Source: DATBRV01 sp036560145
GTDB lineage: Bacteria; Myxococcota_A; UBA9160; SMWR01
NCBI GenBank assembly: GCA_036560145.1
Contig: DATBRV010000112.1
Location: 62,001-126,000 of the forward strand
Reading direction: 5' to 3'
DNA: 64,000 nt
The position numbers and the translations under genes were made by a program. This document shows, piece after piece, positions 51,322-61,556 of this stretch (positions within the stretch are counted from its first letter, which is position 1; the number at the start of each line of letters is the position of its first letter). Under the pieces are notes generated by a model that had not been told where the DNA came from, searched no databases, and saw nothing but the letters and a program-made list of their open reading frames with translations.

Positions 51322-54300
51322 GTGCACGCCGAGTCGATTCGCGAGGCGATCGACGCCGCCGTGGAAGACCGGGGAGAGCGCCCGTTCCTGCTCGCTGCGG
51401 GGGAAGCGGGAGCGATTTCGTACGCGGCGCTGGGCGAGCGGGTGCGCGGCGTCGCGGCGCGCTTGAATGAGCTCGGCGTCCTCCCCGGGGACCGCGTCGC
51501 GTTCATGCTCGAGAACGGCGTCGCCACGGCCGAGCTGTTCCTGGGAATCCTCTACGGCGGCGCGGTGGCGGCGCCGCTCGACGTGCGCGCGGGCAGCGCC
51601 GGTCTCGCGGAGGCGCTCGCGCAGACGCGCGCTCGCGTCGTGCTCGCGGACCCGGCGTACGCGGAGGCGATTCGCGGCGCAGCGGCCGCGGGCGCGCCGC
51701 TAACGCTCGTTCCGGCCCACCCCGACCAGGCGCCCGAGTGGCCCGGCGCCGACCGCGCGACATCCCGCGCGTGGGTTCGGCCGCCGCCCGCGCCCGACGA
51801 CGCAGCGCTCCTCAACTTCACCTCCGGCACCACCGGGCGCCCGAAGGGCGTCCTGCACACGCAGCGCCAGGTGCTGGCGAACGCCTGGACGACGGTGGCT
51901 GCGCACGCGCTCCGGGCGGACGACCGGGCGCTCTGCGTGCTCCCGCTCTACCACGTGAATGCGCAGACCACGATCCTGCTCCCGACGCTCCTCGCCGGCG
52001 GCTCGCTGGTGCTGCCGCGCCGCTTCGACCGCGCGCGCTACTGGGACCAGGCGGTCCGCTTCGATTGCAGCTGGCTCCCGTTGGCACCGGCCATGATCGC
52101 GCAGCTGCTGGCCGCGCCAGCGGCGGCGGCGCCGCCCGCGCGGCGCGTGCGTTTCGCGCGAACCTCCTCGGCGCCGCTCGCGCCGGCGCAGCATCGCGCC
52201 TTCGAGGCCCGCTTCCGGATTCCCCTGCTCGAGATGATGGGAGCCACCGAGGCGGGCGGCATCGTCTTCGCGAATCCGGTGCCCGAGCGGATCGGCGAGT
52301 TCGGCGAGGGCTGCCGGCGCAAGATCGGAAGCGTCGGCATTCCCTGGCGCCTCGAAGCGAACGTCGTCGATCCGGAGGGACGGGCGGTGGCGGACGGCGC
52401 GACCGGGGAGATCGCGATCCGCAGTCCACATCTCGCCGCGCAGCACCCGGCTGCGGCGAACGCCGCGCCGCTCGCGCGCACGCGGGACGGATTCCTCCTG
52501 ACGGGCGACCGCGGACACCGAGACGCCGACGGCTACTTCTTCGTCACCGGCCGCGCGAAGGAGATCATCAACAAGGGCGGCCACAAGATCGCCCCGCGCG
52601 AGATCGACGAGGCGCTGGCGAGACACCCGGAGGTGTGCGACGCGGCGGCAGTCGGCGTGCCGGACCTCTGGTTCGGAGAGACGATCGTGGCCTTCGTCGT
52701 TGCGCAGCCGGGCGCCGCCTGCGACGAGGAGGCGCTGCTCGCGCACTGCGAACGCCAGCTCGGGCCGCTGCGCACGCCCGACCGCATCGGACGCGTGGAG
52801 GCGCTGCCGCGGGGGCCGTCGGGAAAGCTACAGCGGCTCTCCCTGCGCGAGGCGGCGCTGCGGCTGCTCGCCTCCCGGCGAGCGGCGGCGCCGCGCGCGA
52901 GCCGGACGGCGGAAGCGCTCGAGCGCGAGATCGTCGGCGTCTGGGCGGAGGCGCTCGGCCGCGCGCAGGTGGATCGCGACGCGGATTTCTTCGAGCTGGG
53001 CGGCTACTCGCTGCTCGCGATCCAGGTGATGGCGCGCCTGCGCCGCAAGCGCGGCATCCAGCTCGAGCTCGGCGATTTCTTCGCGCACCCGACGGTTGCG
53101 GGACAGGCGGCGGCCCTCGCCGCGCGCGCGGCATCGCCCACTGCCGGGGCCTGCGAACTCGCGCCGACGGCGACGACGCCTGACGCCGACGCTCCGCTCT
53201 CCCTCGGCCAGGAGCGCCTCTGGCTCCTCGAGCGGCTGGGCACGGGAGCGCCCGCGTACAACGAGGCGACGGCCCTGCGCCTGCGCGGCACCCTGCGCGT
53301 CGAGCTGCTCGAGCGCTCGCTCCAGGCGATCCATTCCCGGCATTCCGTGTTGCGCGTCGCGATCGAGGAGCGCAACGGCTCGCCGCGACAGCGGGTTCGG
53401 GACGACCGGCCGTTCGCGCTCGAGCGGCTCGAGCTCGGACCGGAAGCCAGCGAGCCGGACTGCGCCGAGCTGCGTGCGCTCGCGGCGCGGCGCTTCGATC
53501 TCGCATCCGACCCGCTCTTTCGCGCGACCTTGATCCGGATCGGCGAAGCCGATCACGTGCTGCTCCTGTGCGCGCACCACATCGTCTGCGACACCTGGTC
53601 GTTCGACCTGCTCTACCGCGAGCTCTCGGCGCTCTACACCGCGCTCGCCGCCGGCGATCCCCCGTTGCTGGCGCACCTGCCGCTCCAGTTCACGGACTTC
53701 GCGCGCTGGGAGCGGGCGCAGTCGGCGCCCAGGGACGCGGCGCTCGCCCATTGGCGCGCGCTGCTCGCGGACGCGCCGGAGACGCCCGCCCTGCGGGCCG
53801 ACCGGCAGCGCCCGGACGCTCCGAGCGAGCGCGGGGCGATCGTCTCCACACGGCTCGGCCTCGCCACCACGCAGGCGCTCCAGGCGCTCGCGCAGCGCGA
53901 GGGCGCCACGTTCTTCATGCTGCTGGTGGCGCTCTGGAAGACGCTGCTGCACCGCTGGACCGCGCGCAGCGACCTGCTGCTCGGGACGCCCGTGACGCGG
54001 CGCACCCGCGGCGAGCTCGAGGCGATGATCGGCTTCTTCGTCGACACGCAGGTGTTGCGCACGGAACTCGGCGACGATCCGGTTTTCTTGGACCTCCTCG
54101 CGCGGGTCCGGGCGGGAGTCGCGGGCGCGTGCGCGCATCCCCTTCCCTTCGAGGAGCTGGTCGCCGCGCTGCGCCCCGAACGCAGCGCCCTGCGCACGCC
54201 GTTCGTCGAGGTGATGCTCAACTATCGGGATCTGCCGCGGCCGCTCCCCGCGCTGCCGGGCCTCGCGATCGAGCCCCTCGCCGTCCACAACGGGTGCGCG

Positions 54301-57069
54301 AAGTTCGATCTCACCCTCTCGGTGGTGGCGGGAGCGTCGGGCCTCGAGACCACCGCCGAGGTTCGCGCGGATCTCTTCGAGCCCGGCACGATCGAGCGAC
54401 TGCTCCGATGCTTCGAACGGCTCGCGGAGGACGTGGCCAAAGACCCCGCGCGGCGGCTCTCCGGCCTGTCGCTGGCGAGCGGGGCGGACCTGGCGGAGGC
54501 CGTCGCGCTGGGAGCCGGCCCGCGCGTCGCGTATCCGCGGGAGGCCACCATCCCGGATCTCTTCGCGTCCGCCGTCGCGCGCGCGCCGCAGGCGACCGCC
54601 GCGCGCTTCGAGAAGGCGACGCTCCGCTACGCCGAGCTGAACGCGCGGGCGAGCCAGCTCGCGAATCGGCTGCGGGAGCTCGGGGTCGGCCCCGACGTGC
54701 TGGTCGGCGTCGCGCTCGAACGCTCCCCGGAGCTGCTGATCGCGCTGCTCGGCATCCTCGCGGCCGGCGGCGCGTACGTTCCCCTCGATCCGGCCGATCC
54801 GCCCGCGCGGCTCGGGCGCCTGATCGCCGACACGCGAGCGCCGCTGATCCTCACGCTCGAGCGACACGCGCAGGCCCTACGCGAGGCGTGTCGCCGAGCC
54901 CCGGCGGGGACGCCCGAGCCGGCGCTGCTGCGCCTCGACGCCGACGCCCGCGAGATCGACTCGCAGCCATCCGTCGCTCCCCGGTGTGAGGCGCTCACGG
55001 CCGAGCACCTCGCCTACGTCCTCTACACGTCCGGATCGACCGGCGACCCGAAGGGCGTCTGCGTGCCGCACCGCGCCGTCGTCCGCCTCGCCACGACTGC
55101 CGCGTACGCTCCGATCGGGCCCGAAGAGGTGATGCTCCAGTACGCCCCGCTCGGCTTCGACGCCTCGACCTTCGAGATCTGGGGTGCGCTGCTCTCGGGC
55201 GCGAGCCTCGCCGTGTTTCCGCCGCGGCTGGCCTCGCTCGACGAGCTCGGACGCTTCATCGAGGCGTCCGGCGTCACGACGCTCTGGCTGACGGCGGGGC
55301 TCTTCCAGCAGATGGTCGAGACGCAGCTCCCCCGGCTGCACGGCGTGCGCCAGCTCCTCGCGGGGGGCGACGTGCTCTCGCCGGCCCACGTTCGAAAGCT
55401 CCGCGAGGAGCTGCCCGATCTCCGGCTGGTGAACGGCTATGGCCCGACGGAGGCCACCGTCTTCAGCTGCTGCCACGTGGTGGGCGACGCCGCCGCGATC
55501 GGCGCGCGCGTCCCGATCGGACGCCCGATCGCGAACGCCGAGGTCCAGATTTTCGACGCGGCGCGCCGCCCGGTTCCGATCGGCGTGGCGGGCGAGCTCT
55601 ACATCGGCGGCGACGGACTCGCGCGAGGCTACCTGCGCGCTCCCGCGCAGGACGCCGAGCGCTTCGTCCCCCACCCCTTCGCTCCCGGCGAGCGTCTCTA
55701 CCGGAGCGGCGACCTCGCGTGCTGGCGGGCGGACGGCGCGCTCGACTTCCTCGGCCGCAGCGACGCGCAGGTGAAGGTGCGCGGCCATCGCATCGAGCCG
55801 GCCGAGATCGAGGCCGCGCTGCTGGCGCATCCCGCGGTGCGCGAGGCCGCCGTGGTGGCGCGCGGAGGCGATGCCGCGGCGAAGGAGCTGGCGGCGTTCG
55901 TGGTGAGCGCAGCCGCCGGCGAAGAGGGGGAGCTGCGCGGGTTCCTCGCGGCGCGCCTGCCCGCGCGGCTGGTGCCGAATCGGATCGTGCGCCTGCCCGC
56001 GCTCCCGCTCACCTCGAACGGAAAGCTCGACCGCCGAGCGCTCGCGAGCTTCGCGCCCGCGCGCAGCGCCGAGTTCGAGTTCGTCCCCCCGCGCAGCGAC
56101 GTCGAGGAGCAGATCGCGAAGCTCTTCGAGGCCGCGCTCGGAATCCCGCAGGTCGGCGCCCACGACGATTTCTTCGCGCTCGGCGGCCACTCGCTGCTCG
56201 CCGTGCGCGTGCACGCGCGCCTCAACCGGATCCTCGGGAGCGATCTCCCGCTCGCCGCGTTCTTCCAGTCTTCGACGGTCGCCGGCCTCGCGCGGGCGCT
56301 GGGCGAGGCCGCGCCCGACGCGGCGCGCGCGACCGTGATCACCCTCGCTGCCAGGGGCGTCCGCGCGCCGCTATTCTGTGTTCACGGCACGACGGGATTC
56401 CGGAAGCTCTCCCGGCATCTCGGCCCCGACCAGCCGATCCATGGTCTGGCACAGGGCTTCGACGATGGCCGGCTCGCGACCGGGATCGAGGGCATCGCCG
56501 CGCGCTACCTGGAGGGCCTGCGCAGCTTGCAGGGCAAGGGCCCCTACGCCCTGATCGGATACTCGCTGGGAGGTCTGATCGCGCTCGAGATGGCGCGGCG
56601 CCTGCGGGCGGAGGGCGAGGAGATCCGCCTGCTCGCGCTCGTCGATCCCTCGAAGCTTCGCAGCCCGCGCCCCTCCCGCAACACGGGTTTGCGCTTGCGG
56701 CGCCGCGGGCGGCGCCGGCGAACGCTGCCGCAGCGCGCGCGCCTGGATCTGCTCCGCCTCGCGGCGTCCCTCTACGCGATGCTGCGCCGGCCGCTCCCGC
56801 CGCGCCTGCGCGAGCCGTTTCTGGAGGAGGTGGTGTTCGGGCGCGTCTACCGGCGCGCGGCGCGCGCCTACCAGCCGTCCGCGTATCCCGGGCGGATCCT
56901 GCTCTTCGCCTCCGAGCAGCGGACGCCCGGGTTCGAGGCGGCGTGGGCGCGCATCGCCGAAGGGGGAATCGAGGTGCACCGGATTCCGGGAGGCCACCTC
57001 GAGCTGATGGGCGAGGCGGCGATCCGGGCGGTCGCCGAGCAGCTCGCGCCGCGCCTCGACCTCTCCTAG
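51322..57069 (+). CDS. NRPS, acyl-ligase/A-PCP-C-A-PCP-TE
   Basis: 1915 aa from a GTG at 51322. Order: acyl-CoA-ligase-type adenylation domain (1-520; FTSGTTGRPKGVLHT, PLYHVNAQ, GPSGKLQ), PCP1 (GGYSLLAI, Ser near 562), condensation domain (HHIVCDTWS near 752), adenylation domain 2 (YTSGSTGDPKGV near 1234, NGYGPTEATVF, YRSGDLACW), PCP2 (GGHSLLAV near 1623) and thioesterase (GYSLGG near 1748, GGHLELMG). By alignment to GrsA the A2 pocket reads about D-A-F-W-L-G-G-V-F, close to a valine code. The architecture predicts an acyl starter condensed to one residue and released by TE. Confidence 0.92.
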   Translation: MHAESIREAIDAAVEDRGERPFLLAAGEAGAISYAALGERVRGVAARLNELGVLPGDRVAFMLENGVATAELFLGILYGGAVAAPLDVRAGSAGLAEALAQTRARVVLADPAYAEAIRGAAAAGAPLTLVPAHPDQAPEWPGADRATSRAWVRPPPAPDDAALLNFTSGTTGRPKGVLHTQRQVLANAWTTVAAHALRADDRALCVLPLYHVNAQTTILLPTLLAGGSLVLPRRFDRARYWDQAVRFDCSWLPLAPAMIAQLLAAPAAAAPPARRVRFARTSSAPLAPAQHRAFEARFRIPLLEMMGATEAGGIVFANPVPERIGEFGEGCRRKIGSVGIPWRLEANVVDPEGRAVADGATGEIAIRSPHLAAQHPAAANAAPLARTRDGFLLTGDRGHRDADGYFFVTGRAKEIINKGGHKIAPREIDEALARHPEVCDAAAVGVPDLWFGETIVAFVVAQPGAACDEEALLAHCERQLGPLRTPDRIGRVEALPRGPSGKLQRLSLREAALRLLASRRAAAPRASRTAEALEREIVGVWAEALGRAQVDRDADFFELGGYSLLAIQVMARLRRKRGIQLELGDFFAHPTVAGQAAALAARAASPTAGACELAPTATTPDADAPLSLGQERLWLLERLGTGAPAYNEATALRLRGTLRVELLERSLQAIHSRHSVLRVAIEERNGSPRQRVRDDRPFALERLELGPEASEPDCAELRALAARRFDLASDPLFRATLIRIGEADHVLLLCAHHIVCDTWSFDLLYRELSALYTALAAGDPPLLAHLPLQFTDFARWERAQSAPRDAALAHWRALLADAPETPALRADRQRPDAPSERGAIVSTRLGLATTQALQALAQREGATFFMLLVALWKTLLHRWTARSDLLLGTPVTRRTRGELEAMIGFFVDTQVLRTELGDDPVFLDLLARVRAGVAGACAHPLPFEELVAALRPERSALRTPFVEVMLNYRDLPRPLPALPGLAIEPLAVHNGCAKFDLTLSVVAGASGLETTAEVRADLFEPGTIERLLRCFERLAEDVAKDPARRLSGLSLASGADLAEAVALGAGPRVAYPREATIPDLFASAVARAPQATAARFEKATLRYAELNARASQLANRLRELGVGPDVLVGVALERSPELLIALLGILAAGGAYVPLDPADPPARLGRLIADTRAPLILTLERHAQALREACRRAPAGTPEPALLRLDADAREIDSQPSVAPRCEALTAEHLAYVLYTSGSTGDPKGVCVPHRAVVRLATTAAYAPIGPEEVMLQYAPLGFDASTFEIWGALLSGASLAVFPPRLASLDELGRFIEASGVTTLWLTAGLFQQMVETQLPRLHGVRQLLAGGDVLSPAHVRKLREELPDLRLVNGYGPTEATVFSCCHVVGDAAAIGARVPIGRPIANAEVQIFDAARRPVPIGVAGELYIGGDGLARGYLRAPAQDAERFVPHPFAPGERLYRSGDLACWRADGALDFLGRSDAQVKVRGHRIEPAEIEAALLAHPAVREAAVVARGGDAAAKELAAFVVSAAAGEEGELRGFLAARLPARLVPNRIVRLPALPLTSNGKLDRRALASFAPARSAEFEFVPPRSDVEEQIAKLFEAALGIPQVGAHDDFFALGGHSLLAVRVHARLNRILGSDLPLAAFFQSSTVAGLARALGEAAPDAARATVITLAARGVRAPLFCVHGTTGFRKLSRHLGPDQPIHGLAQGFDDGRLATGIEGIAARYLEGLRSLQGKGPYALIGYSLGGLIALEMARRLRAEGEEIRLLALVDPSKLRSPRPSRNTGLRLRRRGRRRRTLPQRARLDLLRLAASLYAMLRRPLPPRLREPFLEEVVFGRVYRRAARAYQPSAYPGRILLFASEQRTPGFEAAWARIAEGGIEVHRIPGGHLELMGEAAIRAVAEQLAPRLDLS

Positions 57070-57075
57070 CCCGGG

Positions 57076-57558
57076 CTACTCCGCGTCGCGGAAGGCCAGG
57101 CCGCAGCTCGCGCACTCGGGCGCGGCCAGGTCGGCCGGCTCGCCGCAGGCGGGACAGAGGCCGTCTTCGGCCGCGCCCACCGCGAAGTCCTCGGGCACGT
57201 CCGGAATCTGGGAGCGCAGGTGCTGGGCGTCGAGGCGCGCCGCGGCGTCCCGTTCCTCCGGCAGCACGAACACGCTGCAGAGCTGCGCGTCGGCGGGGAC
57301 CCCGGTGACCTGGACGGAATCGTCCTCGAGCTCGACACGGTGCGCGATGCCGGCCTCGGCCAGCAGGTCCGAGAAGCTGCGCGCCCAGGCCAGGGTCGCC
57401 GTGCGCACGCGCAGGAGATCCGAGGTGGGCGGCAGCTCCTCCCGAACCGGAAGCGATTCGCCCGCGAGGACCAGCGTGACGCCGCAGTCCGCGCAGACCA
57501 GCACGCTGTGGACGTATTCCTCACGGCACTCGGGGCAGTATCGGGGCGGCAGCGTCAT
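57076..57558 (-). CDS. Protein with two zinc ribbons and a signal-domain-like middle
   Basis: 160 aa from an ATG with a GAGG ribosome site. Zinc-ribbon Cys pairs occur at both ends: CPEC and CADC near the N-terminus, CPAC and CASC near the C-terminus. The middle (LLAEAGIAHRVELEDDSVQV, then LCSVFVLPEERDAAARL) resembles the DUF2007 putative signal-transducing domain. Function unknown. It is convergent with the NRPS gene by six bases. Confidence 0.78.
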   Translation of the reverse strand: MTLPPRYCPECREEYVHSVLVCADCGVTLVLAGESLPVREELPPTSDLLRVRTATLAWARSFSDLLAEAGIAHRVELEDDSVQVTGVPADAQLCSVFVLPEERDAAARLDAQHLRSQIPDVPEDFAVGAAEDGLCPACGEPADLAAPECASCGLAFRDAE

Positions 57559-57657
57559 GTTCGCCTCGGGCGCCAGCATACGCGAGGTCGGGCGGCGCGT
57601 CGCTTGACCCGCCCGGACCCCTACCCCAGCATCTGATTCCCCGTCGAGGAGGGCGCC

Positions 57658-58908
57658 GTGAAGCTGCTCTGGTTCCATCTGATGCCCTACACGGATCTCC
57701 CCGACGACTTCAAGCAGAAGCACAACTCGGTCTGGGTCGACATCGACTCCCGCCTCTTCGACCCGCGCAAGGCGCACCTGCTCTACAACGAGTTCATGGA
57801 CGAGCTCGAGCACGCCGCCGAGCTCGGCTTCCACGGGATCTGCGTCAACGAGCACCACTCGAACGCCTATGGGCTGATGCCCTCGCCAAACCTGATTGCG
57901 GCGAGCCTCGCGCGGCGCACGCGCGACGCGGCGATCGTGGTGATGGGCAATTCGCTCGCGCTCTACAACCCGCCGACGCGCGTCGCCGAGGAAATGGCGA
58001 TGATCGACTGCATCTCCGGCGGGCGCCTGGTCGCGGGCTTCCCGGTCGGAACGCCGATGGACACCTGCTACGCCTACAGCCAGAACCCGAGCCAGCTCCG
58101 CCAGCGCTACCACGAGGCGCACGATCTGATCCTGCGCGCCTGGCAGGATCCCGATCCCTTCACCTGGAACGGCCGCTTCCACAAGCTTCGCTACGTGAAC
58201 GTCTGGCCGCGGCCGGTGCAGAAGCCACACCCGCCGGTGTGGATCCCGGGCGGCGGCTCGATCGAGACCTGGCGCTGGTGCGCCGAGCGCGACTACGTGT
58301 ACTCCTATCTCTCCTACTTCGGATACAAGAACGGCGAAGCCACCATGAAGGGCTTCTGGGAGGAGATGAAGCGGCTCGGCAAGGACGCCAACCCCTATCG
58401 CGCCGGCTTCCTCCAGTTCGTGGGCGTGGCCGAGACGCGCGAGGAGGCGCTCGCTCTCTACCGCGAGCCGGCGGAGTATTTCTACGGCCGCTGCCTCCAC
58501 CTCGACCCGCGCTACGCGCTGGCGCCCGGCTATTCGAGCGAGGCGACGCAGCGCGCGCGCGTACGCTCGGCGGTGGCCGACGCGGCGGCGCGCTCGCGCG
58601 GCGAGGGGTCCGGGCAGGCGACCGGCTTCGATGCGATCGTCGACCAGGGCTACGTGATCGTGGGCTCCCCGGACGAGGTGGCCGAGCAGCTGCGCCGGGT
58701 GGCCACGAACCTCAACGTCGGCCACCTGATGCTGCTGCTCCAGTTCGGCAACATGAGCCGACAGCTCACCCAGCACAACAGCGAGCTGTTCGCGAAGCGC
58801 GTGCTGCCCCAGCTCGAGTCCCTCTTCGACGACGAGTGGGAGGATCGCTGGTGGCCGCGCGCGCTCCCCGCGGAGGAGGCCGCGCGCCCGCGCGAGCTGC
58901 GATCGTGA
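57658..58908 (+). CDS. LLM-class flavin-dependent oxidoreductase
   Basis: 416 aa, bacterial-luciferase-like TIM barrel. Conserved pieces are GFHGICVNEHHSNAYGLMPS, AIVVMGNSLALYNPPTRVAE, CISGGRLVAGFPVGTP and YVIVGSPDEVAEQLRRV. It probably uses FMNH2 or F420H2. A GTG starts the gene. The following hydrolase overlaps it by four bases, which suggests a monooxygenase-hydrolase catabolic pair. Confidence 0.92.
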   Translation: MKLLWFHLMPYTDLPDDFKQKHNSVWVDIDSRLFDPRKAHLLYNEFMDELEHAAELGFHGICVNEHHSNAYGLMPSPNLIAASLARRTRDAAIVVMGNSLALYNPPTRVAEEMAMIDCISGGRLVAGFPVGTPMDTCYAYSQNPSQLRQRYHEAHDLILRAWQDPDPFTWNGRFHKLRYVNVWPRPVQKPHPPVWIPGGGSIETWRWCAERDYVYSYLSYFGYKNGEATMKGFWEEMKRLGKDANPYRAGFLQFVGVAETREEALALYREPAEYFYGRCLHLDPRYALAPGYSSEATQRARVRSAVADAAARSRGEGSGQATGFDAIVDQGYVIVGSPDEVAEQLRRVATNLNVGHLMLLLQFGNMSRQLTQHNSELFAKRVLPQLESLFDDEWEDRWWPRALPAEEAARPRELRS

Positions 58909-59684
58909 GCGGTCCGAGCGAGCGACACGTCCAGGTGAACGGGCGGCGCTGCCGCGTCTGGGAGAAGGGCGAAGGCGAGCCGCTCGGGTTCCTGGGCGGG
59001 CTGCGCGGACTCCCGCGCTGGCCGCGATGCCTCGACCTGCTCGCGGAGCGACGCCGCGTGATCGCTCCCTCGCTTCCCGGCCAGCCGGGGGCCGCCAGCT
59101 TCGACGAGCTCGACGATCTGCCGGACTGGGTGACGGCGAGCCTCGACCTGCTGGAGGCGAGCGGCCTCGACGGCGCCGACCTGATCGGCGCCTCGCTGGG
59201 CGCGACGCTCGCCGCCGAGGTGGCGGCGTTCTCGCGCACCAGCGTGCGGCGCCTGGTGCTGATCGCGCCCTTCGGGCTCTTCGACGAGCGCGCGCCGGTC
59301 AAGGACCTCTGGGCGACGCGGCCGGACGAGCTTCCCGCGCTGCTCTCGACGCGCCCCGCCGAGCTGGCGGCCTTCCTGGCGCCGCCGGCGGGCGCGGACG
59401 CCGTCGAGTGGTCGATCCTGATGGCGCGCGCGAACGAGGCCGCGGCACGTCTTCTCTGGCCGCTGGGAGAGCTGGGGCTGCGCAAGCGGCTGCACCGGAT
59501 CCAGGCGCCGACGCTCGTGCTCTGGGGCGCCGAGGACCGCATCCTGCCGCCGAGCTACGCCAAAAAGTTCGGCTCGGCGCTGGGCGGTTGGGTCGAGGTG
59601 CGCGAGATCGCGGACGCCGGACACCTGGTCGAGCTCGACCAACCGGACGCGACGGCCGCCGCGATCCTCGGCTTCCTCTCGTGA
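58905..59684 (+). CDS. Alpha/beta hydrolase
   Basis: 259 aa, GTG start overlapping the LLM gene. Nucleophile elbow GASLGATLA (Ser), an acid in LWGAEDRILPP and His in DAGHLVELDQ form the triad. FLGGLRGLPRWPR is the oxyanion region. It probably hydrolyses an ester, lactone or C-C bond produced by its LLM partner. Confidence 0.88.
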   Translation: MSGPSERHVQVNGRRCRVWEKGEGEPLGFLGGLRGLPRWPRCLDLLAERRRVIAPSLPGQPGAASFDELDDLPDWVTASLDLLEASGLDGADLIGASLGATLAAEVAAFSRTSVRRLVLIAPFGLFDERAPVKDLWATRPDELPALLSTRPAELAAFLAPPAGADAVEWSILMARANEAAARLLWPLGELGLRKRLHRIQAPTLVLWGAEDRILPPSYAKKFGSALGGWVEVREIADAGHLVELDQPDATAAAILGFLS

Positions 59685-59716
59685 CGCCGCGGCCGCGTTA
59701 GGCGACCCCGCCCGGC

Positions 59717-60667
59717 ATGCGCGCGCTCAGCTTCGATGGAACCCGCGTCGCCGTCCGCGACGTCCCGCGCCCCCAGGTCGACGAAGCGAGCGCGCTGGTG
59801 CGCGTGTCGCTCGCGGGCGTCTGCAACACCGACATCGAGCTGGTGAAGGGCTACATGGGCTTTCGCGGCGTGCTGGGCCACGAGTTCGTGGGGACGGTCG
59901 CCGAGGGCCCCGCTTCGCTGCTGGGCGAGCGCGTGGTCGGGGAGATCAACTTCGCGTGCGGCGTCTGCACGCACTGCACCGCCGGCCTCTCGCGCCACTG
60001 CCCGTCGCGCGACGTGATGGGCATCCTGCGCGCGGACGGGGCCTTCGCCGAGTTCGTGCGCGTGCCGATCGCGAACCTGCACCCGGTGCCCGCCGGCGTG
60101 CCCGACGAGATCGCCGTCTTCGCGGAGCCGCTCGCCGCGGCCTTCGAGATCCTCGAGCAGGTGCGCGTCGAGCCGGGCACGGATTGCATCGTGCTCGGCG
60201 ACGGAAAGCTCGGCTTGCTGGCGGCGCAGGTGCTGCAAGCCGCCGGCGCGGACGTGCTCGTGGTGGGGCGGCATCCGGAGAAGCTCGCGGTGCTGCGCCG
60301 GCGCGGCATCAAGACTCGTCTGGCATCGGACGCTCCGCTCGGGCCGGCGTCGCTGGTGGTCGAGGCGACCGGCACGGCGCTGGGCTTCGCGCGCGCCGTG
60401 GCCGCGCTGCGGCCGCGCGGGACGCTGGTGCTGAAGAGCACCCACGCCGAGCAGGCGCCCGTCGATCTCGCGCCGCTCGTGATCCACGAGCTGCACGTGA
60501 TCGGCTCGCGCTGCGGGCCCTTTCCGCCGGCCCTGCGCGCGCTCGAGACGGACGCCGTCGACGTGCGCTCGCTGATCCACGCGCGCGTTCCGCTCGCCCG
60601 CGCCGACGAGGCGTTGCGAATGGCCGCCGAGCCGGGCGTGCTCAAGGTGCTGATCGAGGCCGGTTAG
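59717..60667 (+). CDS. Zinc-binding alcohol dehydrogenase (MDR family)
   Basis: 316 aa. Catalytic zinc ligands appear in GVCNTDIELVKGYMGF and GHEFVGTV; the structural zinc lobe has GVCTHCTAGLSRHC. Rossmann motif LGDGKLGLLAAQVLQAAGAD. It is somewhat shorter than usual (340-350). Substrate unknown; it lies between a hydrolase and an SDR, consistent with a catabolic operon. Confidence 0.9.
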   Translation: MRALSFDGTRVAVRDVPRPQVDEASALVRVSLAGVCNTDIELVKGYMGFRGVLGHEFVGTVAEGPASLLGERVVGEINFACGVCTHCTAGLSRHCPSRDVMGILRADGAFAEFVRVPIANLHPVPAGVPDEIAVFAEPLAAAFEILEQVRVEPGTDCIVLGDGKLGLLAAQVLQAAGADVLVVGRHPEKLAVLRRRGIKTRLASDAPLGPASLVVEATGTALGFARAVAALRPRGTLVLKSTHAEQAPVDLAPLVIHELHVIGSRCGPFPPALRALETDAVDVRSLIHARVPLARADEALRMAAEPGVLKVLIEAG

Positions 60668-60727
60668 CGCGCCCCGGCGGGCTGGATACCCTCCGGACTC
60701 GAGCCGGGGGGCGAGCTGTCCGAGGAG

Positions 60728-61525
60728 GTGCGCAACTTGAGCGACCTGAAGAGCCGATGGGCCGTCGTCACGGGGGCTTCCAGCGGGCTGGGCGCCGATT
60801 TCGCGGAGATCCTGGCGGAGCACGGCGCGCATCTCGCGCTGGTCGCGCGGCGCAAGGACCGTCTGGAGGCGCTGGCCGCGCGGCTCGCGGCGGCCCATGG
60901 CGTCCAGACCCGTGTCTTCGCCCTCGATCTCGCCGAGCGCGCCGCGCCCCAGCGCCTCTACGATTCCCTCCGCGGCGAAGGCATCGACACCGAAGTGTTG
61001 GTGAACAACGCGGGCTTCGGCACCCACGGCCCCTTCGTCGACGTGCCCTGGGAGCGCGACCACGAGATGCTCGAGCTCAACGTGGTGACGCTCACCCATC
61101 TGACCAAGCTGTTCGTGGGCGACATGCTGCGGCGCAATCGGGGCTGGATCCTCCAGGTGGCCTCGATCGGCGCCTACCAACCCTCCCCGACCTACGGCAC
61201 GTACTCCGCCGCCAAGGCGTACGTGCTCTCCTTCGGAGAGGCTCTCTGCTACGAGCTGCGGGGCACCGGCGTGAAGGTCTCGGTGCTCTCCCCTGGCGTC
61301 ACGAAGACGGAGTTCCTCGAGGTCTCCGGTCAGAAGCCGAATTTCTACCAGCGCCTGAGCATGGCGCCGAGCCGCAAGGTGGCCGAGGCCGGCATCGCCG
61401 CCATGCTGGCGGGCAAGCCGAGTCTCGTGCCGGGGCTCGGCAACAAGCTGCCGGTCGCCATGCTGCGCGTCACACCGCGACGGATGCAGGCGGCCGTTGC
61501 GAACCTGATGATGTCGATGAAGTAG
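60728..61525 (+). CDS. SDR-family oxidoreductase
   Basis: 265 aa from a GTG. VVTGASSGLGADFAEIL, VNNAGFG, VASIGAYQP and YSAAKAY give the NAD(P) site, the Asn, Ser and the Tyr-Lys pair. The C-terminal extension has FLEVSGQKPNFYQ and is typical of the DltE/YqjQ-like subgroup. Substrate unknown. Confidence 0.9.
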   Translation: MRNLSDLKSRWAVVTGASSGLGADFAEILAEHGAHLALVARRKDRLEALAARLAAAHGVQTRVFALDLAERAAPQRLYDSLRGEGIDTEVLVNNAGFGTHGPFVDVPWERDHEMLELNVVTLTHLTKLFVGDMLRRNRGWILQVASIGAYQPSPTYGTYSAAKAYVLSFGEALCYELRGTGVKVSVLSPGVTKTEFLEVSGQKPNFYQRLSMAPSRKVAEAGIAAMLAGKPSLVPGLGNKLPVAMLRVTPRRMQAAVANLMMSMK

Positions 61526-61556
61526 GGTTTGGGTCCGCGCGCCCGGAGGAGTCCAC

